Shown: one piece after another, positions 23,910-29,917 of the stretch | Numbering within the stretch: the first letter of the stretch is position 1 | How the letters are laid out: the number at the start of each line of letters is the position of its first letter | Origin: DASYRX01 sp036003845 | GTDB lineage: Bacteria; Gemmatimonadota; Gemmatimonadetes; Gemmatimonadales; Gemmatimonadaceae | Assembly (NCBI GenBank): GCA_036003845.1 | Contig: DASYRX010000129.1 | Location: 1-29,917 of the forward strand | DNA: 29,917 nucleotides | Direction of reading: 5' to 3' | The notes under the pieces: model-generated | The model's input: only the letters and a program-made list of their open reading frames with translations | Told to the model about the DNA's origin: nothing | Database searches by the model: none | Program-made: the position numbers and the translations under genes

Positions 23910-25586
23910 ATGCGTAGACAACTGCAGTCCATCCTCGCCCTGTCTGTCGCCGTCGCGGCACCGTTCGCGGCGTCGGCGCAGCAGGCGCGATCTCTCACGC
24001 TGGAAGAGGCTTTGCGCCTCGCCGAAACACAGAGCGACGCGATCCGCATCGCCAGAGCTGGCGTCACGCGCGCTCGCGGCCAGGAGCTTCAGGCATTCGC
24101 CAGCTTCCTCCCGCAGCTGTCGGGATCGGTGCAGTACACCCGCACGCTCGCTTCGCAGTTCGAGGCGTTCAGCTCGGGCGGCTCACCACAGCCTCCGCCG
24201 GGAACGCCACCGGCACCTAACGACACGACGACGTTCTTCACGCCGTGCTCGCGGTACCTGGCGCCTGCCGGCTCGAGCGACGCCGAACGCATCCGCGCGT
24301 TGGAGCTGTCAGCCCGCTGCGCGGCGTCAGGCGGCGGCTTCGGTGGCATCGACTTCCAGAAAGTCGGCTTCGGCGCGAAGAACCAGTATCAGTTCGGCGT
24401 GCAAGGCTCGGTCGATCTCTTCACCGGTGGCCGCGCACAAGCGCAGAACCGCGCAGCCAACGCCGGCAAACGCTCGGCTGACATCGAGCTCACGGCACAG
24501 CGCGCGCAGCTCGCGCTCAACGTGACCGAAGCGTACTTCGACGCCGCGTTGGCCGATCGCCTCGTGGCGATTGCCGAGTCGTCCCTCGCGTGGACCGAGC
24601 GGGCGTTCACGCATACTTCGCTCGCGCGGCAAGTCGGCAACACATCCGAGTTCGATCTGCTGCGCGCTCAGGTCACCCGTGACAATCAGCGTCCCGCGCT
24701 GATTCAGCGTCGCTGGGAGCGCGAGCTTGCATATCTGCGACTCAAGCAGCTGCTCAACGTGCCTTACGAGGAGCCAGTGTCGCTCACGACACTGATCGGC
24801 GACGACGAACGCTCCATGGGCGCGGTGCGCGCCGTTGCCGCCGTCACGGGAGCCACGACGAGCGGGCCGCCGGACACGAGCAGCGCCAATCGCGCGCCCG
24901 TTAGGCAGTTGACGGAAGCGCTGCGCGCACAGGAAGCGCAGCTCGCCGTCACGCGCTCGCAGAAGTGGCCGACAGTTTCAGTCTCGACCCAATACGCCCG
25001 ACTCAACTTTGCGGCCGGCGCACCGAAGTTCGACAATCTGCTCACCAACTGGAACGTGTCGGTCGGGGCATCGATGCCGCTCTTCACCGGCGGACGGATC
25101 AAGGGCGAGGAGATGGCCAGCCGCGCAGCCGTCGAAGAGAGCGCCGCCCGTCTCGAGCAGACACGCAAGCTCGCCAGCCTCGATACGCGGCAGAATCTCG
25201 CGCAGCTCGAGCAGTCGGAGGCGACGCTCGCCGCGAGCGCCGGGACGTCCGAGCAGGCTCTCAAAGCGTATCGCATCGCCGAGGTGCGCTTCAGCGAAGG
25301 AATCTCGACGCAGCTCGAGCTCTCTGAATCACGGCTGCTGCTCGAGCAAGCGCAGGCGAATCGCGCGCTCGCCGCGCGCAACGTGCAGGTAGCGCGCGTA
25401 CGCCTGGCGTTGCTCCGCGATTTGCCGTTAGGCAGCGGCGCCGGAGTGTTCGGCTCCCCATCCCCAGCATCCGGTGGTGCGCCGGGAGGCGCGGGCGGAT
25501 CGCTCGGACCGGGTGGTTCGGGCGGCCAGACGCGTCCAACGCGGCCACCGCAAACCGCAGCAACGTCCGTAGGCTCGGGCCAGTAA
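23910..25586 (+). CDS. TolC-type outer membrane efflux channel
   Basis: A 558-residue outer membrane efflux protein with a signal peptide (ILALSVAVAAPFAASAQQ). Two OEP repeats are visible. The first opens with LTLEEALRLAETQSDAIRIARAGVTRARGQ; the second contains the helix TRKLASLDTRQNLAQLEQSEATLAASAGTSEQALKAYRIAEVRFSEGISTQLELSESRLLLEQAQANRALAARNVQVARVRL, typical of the periplasmic tunnel coiled coil. A Pro/Gly-rich insert near residue 90 (GGSPQPPPGTPPAP) lies in the first beta region. The last ~50 residues are a Gly/Ser/Pro low-complexity tail, probably disordered. It forms the exit duct for the adaptor and pump encoded next. Confidence 0.92.
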   Translation: MRRQLQSILALSVAVAAPFAASAQQARSLTLEEALRLAETQSDAIRIARAGVTRARGQELQAFASFLPQLSGSVQYTRTLASQFEAFSSGGSPQPPPGTPPAPNDTTTFFTPCSRYLAPAGSSDAERIRALELSARCAASGGGFGGIDFQKVGFGAKNQYQFGVQGSVDLFTGGRAQAQNRAANAGKRSADIELTAQRAQLALNVTEAYFDAALADRLVAIAESSLAWTERAFTHTSLARQVGNTSEFDLLRAQVTRDNQRPALIQRRWERELAYLRLKQLLNVPYEEPVSLTTLIGDDERSMGAVRAVAAVTGATTSGPPDTSSANRAPVRQLTEALRAQEAQLAVTRSQKWPTVSVSTQYARLNFAAGAPKFDNLLTNWNVSVGASMPLFTGGRIKGEEMASRAAVEESAARLEQTRKLASLDTRQNLAQLEQSEATLAASAGTSEQALKAYRIAEVRFSEGISTQLELSESRLLLEQAQANRALAARNVQVARVRLALLRDLPLGSGAGVFGSPSPASGGAPGGAGGSLGPGGSGGQTRPTRPPQTAATSVGSGQ

Positions 25587-25605
25587 CCACGACCGACTCA
25601 CCACA

Positions 25606-26733
25606 ATGACAAACCTAACGAGAACGCTACTCACCGCCGCCCTGCCATCCGCGCTACTAGCGCTCGCCGCCTGCGGAAAGAGCGCGGACGACGCACAAGC
25701 GGAGACGACGCCGGTCGCCGTGACGATCGGCCCAGAGGCAGTCACCGTTGTCGAACGCCAGCGCATCGCGACGGGTCCCGCGGTGTCCGGTACACTCGCC
25801 GCGGAGAAGGAGGCGAACATCCGCGCGGAAATGTCGGGCACCATCCTTTCGACGCATGCCGACGAGGGCAGTCGCGTCGCACCCGGGACGCTGCTCGCCC
25901 GGCTGGATGACCGCACGGTGCAGGATCAGTTCCTCTCCGCGCGCTCGGCGCACACGGTTGCCAAGAACGCGGCGGATCTCGCAGCGCGCGAGCTGGCGCG
26001 CTTCGAACGTCTTGCGACGGCCGGCGCGATTTCGCAGCGGGAGCTGGAACAGGCGCGCCAGAACAACGAAGCGGCCCAGGGCGTACTCGCCGATGCGAGG
26101 GCGCGCCTATCGCTTGCCCAGGACCAGCTCGACGACGCACGCGTCCGGTCGCCGATCGCGGGGATCGTCAGTGAGAAGAGTGTCTCTGCCGGAGATGTCG
26201 TTTCGCCCGGGGCTGCGCTGTTCAAGATCGTCGACCCACGCTCGATGCGATATGAAGCGAGCGTGCCGGCCAATCAGCTCACAATGATTCGAGTCGGGGC
26301 GCCGGTGTCCTTCGCGGCCTCAGGCTATCCCGGGCGCACGTTCGAGGGTCGCATCACGCGGGTGAACCCGACCGCAGATGCAACGACGGGGCAGGTGCGC
26401 ATCGTCGTATCAGTCAGCAATCCAGGCAGCACGCTCGTCGCGGGCCTGTTCGCTGACGGACGCGTGGCGGCGGAATCTCACGATGGCCTAACGGTGCCGT
26501 CGAACGCGGTGGATCAGCGCGCCGTGAAGCCGACCGTCGTCCGTCTCAAGGCCGGTCGCGCGGAAAGGGTAGAAGTGGAGCTGGGCATCAAGGACGAGGA
26601 GCGCGGCCGCGTGGAAATCACCAAGGGGGTTGTAGCCGGTGACACGCTGCTCGTTGGCGCGGCCGTCGGCATCAGCCCTGGAACGCCAGTGCGAGTCGGC
26701 GCTCCGACGGATCAAGCGGCAGTGATTAAATAG
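25606..26733 (+). CDS. RND efflux periplasmic adaptor (HlyD/AcrA type) lipoprotein
   Basis: A 375-residue membrane fusion protein anchored through lipobox Cys23 (LLALAAC). Order of parts: a lipoyl half motif, SGTLAAEKEANIRAEMSGTILSTHADEGSRVAPGTLLARLDD; a helical hairpin (about 105-170); the second lipoyl half, ARVRSPIAGIVSEKSVSAGDVVSPGAALFKIVD; a beta-barrel, RVGAPVSFAASGYPGRTFEGRITRVNPTADATTGQVRIVVSVSN; and a membrane-proximal end. It links the inner-membrane pump to TolC. It lies 19 bp after the TolC stop and 34 bp before the pump gene. No strong ribosome binding site is visible, so coupling to tolC translation is possible. Confidence 0.93.
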   Translation: MTNLTRTLLTAALPSALLALAACGKSADDAQAETTPVAVTIGPEAVTVVERQRIATGPAVSGTLAAEKEANIRAEMSGTILSTHADEGSRVAPGTLLARLDDRTVQDQFLSARSAHTVAKNAADLAARELARFERLATAGAISQRELEQARQNNEAAQGVLADARARLSLAQDQLDDARVRSPIAGIVSEKSVSAGDVVSPGAALFKIVDPRSMRYEASVPANQLTMIRVGAPVSFAASGYPGRTFEGRITRVNPTADATTGQVRIVVSVSNPGSTLVAGLFADGRVAAESHDGLTVPSNAVDQRAVKPTVVRLKAGRAERVEVELGIKDEERGRVEITKGVVAGDTLLVGAAVGISPGTPVRVGAPTDQAAVIK

Positions 26734-26767
26734 GCGACCTAACGACAAAGACCTAAGGATTATTTGC

Positions 26768-29700
26768 ATGTTCATCTCCGATTTCGCCATCAAACGCCCC
26801 ATCGTCACGGTCACGGCGATGCTGGCGCTCGTCATCTTCGGGCTGTTCGCGCTCTTCAGTCTCGATACAGACGAGTTCCCCGATATTCAGGAACCGATCG
26901 TCGTGACCTCGGTCGTCTACCCGGGCGCATCGCCTGACAACGTCGCGCGCGAGGTCATCGATCCGATCGAGGAGGCCATCTCGGGGATCTCCGGCGTGAA
27001 GGAGGTTCGCTCGACCGCTGCCGATGGCTACGCCGTCGTCACGACCGAGTTCGACTTCGCCAAGAAAATCAGCGACGCGATGCAGGAGGTGCGCGACAAG
27101 CTCTCCGAGATCCGTGGCGACCTCCCGCCGGAAATCGAAGAGCCAATCCTCTCCAAGTTTACGGAGACCGACTATCCGATTCTGTCCATCGCCTTTTCGT
27201 CGAGCGTTCTCACTTCGGCGGAGCTGACGCGGCTTATCGATCCCAAGGTGACACGCGAACTGCGTTCGATCTCCGGTGTTGCCAACGTGAGCCTATCGGG
27301 CGGCATCGAACGCGAGCTGACCGTCGAGCTGAACCCCGAGGCGCTGCAGGCCGCCAAAGTGAGTGTGGGCGAGGTCGTGCAGGCGCTGCAAGGACAGAAC
27401 CTCGCCGCCCCCGTTGGCCGCGTGAATGGTGCATTGGATGAACGCACGATTCGACTGCGCGGAAAGCTGCTCAGTCCCGACGAATTCACGCAGCTCGTCG
27501 TTTCGGAACGCAACGGCCGTATCGTTAGGCTCGGCCAAATCGCCACGGTGAAGGACGGGACCGAAGAGGCCCGCACAATGGCTCTTTTCGATGGCCGCGA
27601 AGCCGTCGGCGTCGACGTGCGCAAGTCCAAGGGCTACAGCACCACTGCAGTGGCAGAGGGCATCCACGCGCGGCTCGACGCTGTGCGGCCCACGCTGCCG
27701 GCGACTGTGAAGATGGACATCGTGCAGGATGCCGGTCTCCGAGTGTCGCACTCGGTGAGCGACGTGCAGAAGACGCTGTTCGAGGGGGCAATGCTCACCG
27801 TCCTTGTCGTCTTCCTCTTCCTCAATTCGTGGCGCTCGACTGTCATCACCGGTCTCGCACTCCCGGTATCGGTGCTGGCGTCATTCATCGCCGTCAAATG
27901 GTTCGGCTTCACGCTGAACACGATGTCGCTCATGGGCCTTTCGCTCGCGATCGGCATCTTGATCGACGACGCCATCGTGGTGCGAGAGAATATCGTTAGG
28001 CATATCGAGCGCGGGAAGGATCACTTCACCGCGTCGCGCGAAGGCACCGACGAAATCGGATTGGCCGTTACGGCGACAACGTTGTCCATCGTGGCCGTGT
28101 TCGTTCCAATTGCGTTCATCAAGGGCGTCGGCGGCCAGTGGTTCAAACCGTTCGCCCTAACGATTGCCTGCTCGGTGCTCGTATCGCTCTTTGTATCGTT
28201 CTCGCTCGACCCGATGCTGTCGGCGTACTGGGCCGATCCGCAAGTCGAAGCGCACGAGCGTCGCAACCCAATCGCGCGCGCGCTTGACAAGTTCAACGCG
28301 TGGTTCAACCGGCAAGCCGAGAACTACAAGAAGGTGATCGGCTGGGCGCTGGATCACCGTTGGGCCATGGTTGGTCTCGCGCTGCTGACATTCGTGGGCG
28401 CGCTCGCGCTGCAGGCAACGTTCGGCGGCGGCGGATTCATCCCTGATTCCGACAACTCAGAAATCTTCATTCGCGTCGAGACACCACCGGGCTCGAATCT
28501 CGAATACACGCGTCTCAAGTCGGAAGAAGCGGCGCGAATGGCACGAACCCACAAGGACCTCGTGCGCTACACGTACACGACGATCGGCGGGCGTGGCGGC
28601 CAGGTCGATGAGGCAAACATCTACGTCAAGATGGTGCCCAAAGCCACGCGCGACACATTGGCGATCGCCTTCGCGGCGACCATGCGCAAGGAAGTAGCGA
28701 CGATCGGCGGCGCAACCGTGGCGGTCTTCGCAAACGGCTTCGGCGGTGCACTCAAGACGATTCAGCTACAAGTGCGCGGTGACGATCCCACGACTCTGGC
28801 GCGCATCGCCGATACGGTCGCATCGATCGTGCGGCACACGCCGGGCGCCGTCGACGTCGGCTTGTCGACAAAAGGTCAGCGTCCGGAGCTCAACGTCGAG
28901 ATCGATCGTCCGCTCGCCGGCTCGTTAGGTGTCACCGTGGGGCAGGTCGCACAGTCGCTATATCCGGCCTTCGCGGGGCTCGATGTCGGAGACTGGGTCG
29001 ATCCGCAGGGTGAGACGCGCGACGTCATGGTGCGACTGAGCCCAGAAGCGCGGCGTCGTGCGACGGACTTGCAGCAGTTGCCTCTTTCCATTGCCGGGCC
29101 CAATGGCCCGACGATGATGCCGCTCGGCCAGATCGCGCGCGTCAGCCAAAGCATCGGCCCCGCCGCGATCGAACACCTCGACCGCGATCCGGTCGTCTCC
29201 GTACAGGCCAATACACAGGGCCGCTCATTGAACGAAGTACTGGCGGACATCAGAAAGGAAACCGCCAGCCTGCAGCTACCGCCGGGCTATCGCATCTCGG
29301 AGGGCGGTGAAGCGCAGGATCAGGCGGAGGTCTTCGGCCAGATCTTCATCGCGTTAGGTTCCGCGGTACTGCTGATGTACTTGATCCTGGTCATGCAGTT
29401 CGGATCCTTCCTGGACCCGATCGCGATTCTCATGTCGCTGCCGCTGTCCCTGATCGGCGTCGTACTGGCGCTGCTCATCACGGGCGACACGCTCAACATC
29501 ATGAGCATGATCGGGGTCATCCTCTTGTTCGGCATAGTGGCGAAGAACGCCATCTTGCTGATCGATTTCGCCAAATGGGCGCGCGAGAAGGACGGGCTCC
29601 CATTGCGCGAAGCGCTGATCGAGGCTGGCGCGATAAGATTGCGTCCCATTCTGATGACGACGTGCGCACTGATCGCGGGCATGATGCCAATCGCGTTAGG

Positions 29701-29917
29701 CCTCGGCGAGGGCGCGGATTTCCGCGCTCCGTTGGGCCGAGCTGTCATCGGCGGTGTCATCACGTCCACGATCCTCACGCTCGTCGTGATCCCGACGTTC
29801 TACGAGATCCTCGACGAATGGCGTCAGGCGATTTCGCGCCGCTTCGGCGTGAAGGTCGCTCAGAACACGGGCGAGCACCGAATTCCGGCCGGGATGCAGC
29901 CGGAAGTGGGGGACTAG
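26768..29917 (+). CDS. RND (AcrB/HAE1-like) efflux transporter
   Basis: A 1049-residue inner-membrane proton-driven pump, essentially the length of AcrB. The first transmembrane segment follows FISDFAIKRPIVTVTAMLALVIFGLFALF. Two large periplasmic loops and about 12 helices are arranged as a duplicated half. The proton-relay Asp pair is Asp400-Asp401 in SLAIGILIDDAIVVRENIVRH, and the matching Lys of the second half lies in GIVAKNAILLIDFAK. AAGGA sits nine bases before ATG 26768. Drug, solvent or bile-type hydrophobic compounds are the usual substrates; heavy-metal RND signatures are not evident. The TAG is the last codon of the window, so the gene is complete but what follows is unseen. Confidence 0.95.
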   Translation: MFISDFAIKRPIVTVTAMLALVIFGLFALFSLDTDEFPDIQEPIVVTSVVYPGASPDNVAREVIDPIEEAISGISGVKEVRSTAADGYAVVTTEFDFAKKISDAMQEVRDKLSEIRGDLPPEIEEPILSKFTETDYPILSIAFSSSVLTSAELTRLIDPKVTRELRSISGVANVSLSGGIERELTVELNPEALQAAKVSVGEVVQALQGQNLAAPVGRVNGALDERTIRLRGKLLSPDEFTQLVVSERNGRIVRLGQIATVKDGTEEARTMALFDGREAVGVDVRKSKGYSTTAVAEGIHARLDAVRPTLPATVKMDIVQDAGLRVSHSVSDVQKTLFEGAMLTVLVVFLFLNSWRSTVITGLALPVSVLASFIAVKWFGFTLNTMSLMGLSLAIGILIDDAIVVRENIVRHIERGKDHFTASREGTDEIGLAVTATTLSIVAVFVPIAFIKGVGGQWFKPFALTIACSVLVSLFVSFSLDPMLSAYWADPQVEAHERRNPIARALDKFNAWFNRQAENYKKVIGWALDHRWAMVGLALLTFVGALALQATFGGGGFIPDSDNSEIFIRVETPPGSNLEYTRLKSEEAARMARTHKDLVRYTYTTIGGRGGQVDEANIYVKMVPKATRDTLAIAFAATMRKEVATIGGATVAVFANGFGGALKTIQLQVRGDDPTTLARIADTVASIVRHTPGAVDVGLSTKGQRPELNVEIDRPLAGSLGVTVGQVAQSLYPAFAGLDVGDWVDPQGETRDVMVRLSPEARRRATDLQQLPLSIAGPNGPTMMPLGQIARVSQSIGPAAIEHLDRDPVVSVQANTQGRSLNEVLADIRKETASLQLPPGYRISEGGEAQDQAEVFGQIFIALGSAVLLMYLILVMQFGSFLDPIAILMSLPLSLIGVVLALLITGDTLNIMSMIGVILLFGIVAKNAILLIDFAKWAREKDGLPLREALIEAGAIRLRPILMTTCALIAGMMPIALGLGEGADFRAPLGRAVIGGVITSTILTLVVIPTFYEILDEWRQAISRRFGVKVAQNTGEHRIPAGMQPEVGD

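Larger units (their letters stand above)
131..29701. repeat. Iterated word CGTTAGG(C), 57 dispersed copies
   Basis: Dispersed non-palindromic word found by eye. CGTTAGG on the + strand starts at 131, 560, 1044, 2920, 4713, 5246, 5522, 7110, 8403, 9042, 9806, 10035, 10379, 10676, 10948, 11573, 14082, 14718, 14918, 16631, 18373, 21035, 22627, 24899, 25426, 27523, 27994, 28923, 29352 and 29694. Its complement CCTAACG starts at 759, 1494, 1965, 2479, 3250, 4062, 4257, 5965, 12108, 15238, 15966, 16516, 18625, 19133, 19706, 20403, 20612, 21362, 21890, 22128, 23658, 23875, 24216, 25614, 26487, 26738 and 28156. Thirty-eight copies extend to the octamer CGTTAGGC. Near-variants (GTTAGGC without the leading C, or GCCTAACA) lie at about 7626, 8047, 9280, 11337 and 12591. 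About 90 percent lie in coding DNA, similar to the coding share of the window. The two strands are nearly balanced. Confidence 0.93.

Noticed and set aside
131..29701. Reading the iterated word as a polar chromosome signal such as KOPS or Chi
   Set aside because: Orientation is nearly balanced (30 to 27) without a switch point in the window, whereas such signals are strongly strand-biased within a replichore.
1..29917. CRISPR arrays, tRNA or rRNA genes
   Set aside because: No regularly spaced repeats, cloverleaf sequences or rRNA-like conserved blocks were seen on either strand.

Overview
The window is GC-rich bacterial chromosome with 21 apparently complete protein genes, dense coding on both strands, and no rRNA, tRNA, CRISPR array or phage genes that I can recognise. 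A secreted PD40 beta-propeller lipoprotein, a very large Ser/Thr kinase with a C-terminal TPR-type half, many Sec or lipoprotein signals and a Gram-negative tripartite RND pump suggest a diderm soil or sediment bacterium. Gemmatimonadota (or an Acidobacteriota-like relative) is my best guess from gene style; no marker gene proves it.

Layout. 1-121: one copy of a ~120-bp palindromic-ended element. 162-3400: a propeller lipoprotein divergent from a translationally coupled pair (DUF1028 Ntn-type protein and a secreted polysaccharide-deacetylase-fold enzyme). 3401-4005: non-coding block of atypical composition. 4006-6126: multicopper oxidase, followed by a REP-like element (6123-6291). 6395-10953: a probable operon of secreted amidohydrolase, SixA phosphatase, CHAD-CYTH protein and a PimB-like glycosyltransferase. 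10950-14343, opposite strand: PimA-like glycosyltransferase, MFS transporter and LpxL/PatA-type acyltransferase. 14427-17486: kinase. 17552-20407: double-domain M16 peptidase. 20434-20555: second copy of the ~120-bp element, inverted relative to the first. 20628-23090: DUF3052-like protein, cupredoxin lipoprotein, small membrane protein and DUF5655 protein. 23244-29917: TetR regulator followed by TolC, adaptor and RND pump genes, the last ending on the final base of the window.

How the genes work together. Three blocks look functional: the TetR-controlled RND efflux operon; a glycolipid-type locus whose two glycosyltransferases resemble PimA and PimB and which also has an acyltransferase and a transporter, recalling phosphatidylinositol-mannoside assembly; and a SixA/CHAD/CYTH phosphate-related module directly upstream of the PimB-like gene.

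The strongest unexplained signal is a short non-palindromic word, CGTTAGG (most often CGTTAGGC), present 57 times by hand count, 30 in one orientation and 27 in the other, about one per 525 bp, against roughly four expected from base composition. It is read in all six frames inside genes and supplies the stop codon of six genes, so it is kept as DNA rather than as protein sequence. It behaves like a DNA-uptake-type or modification-type genomic signature.
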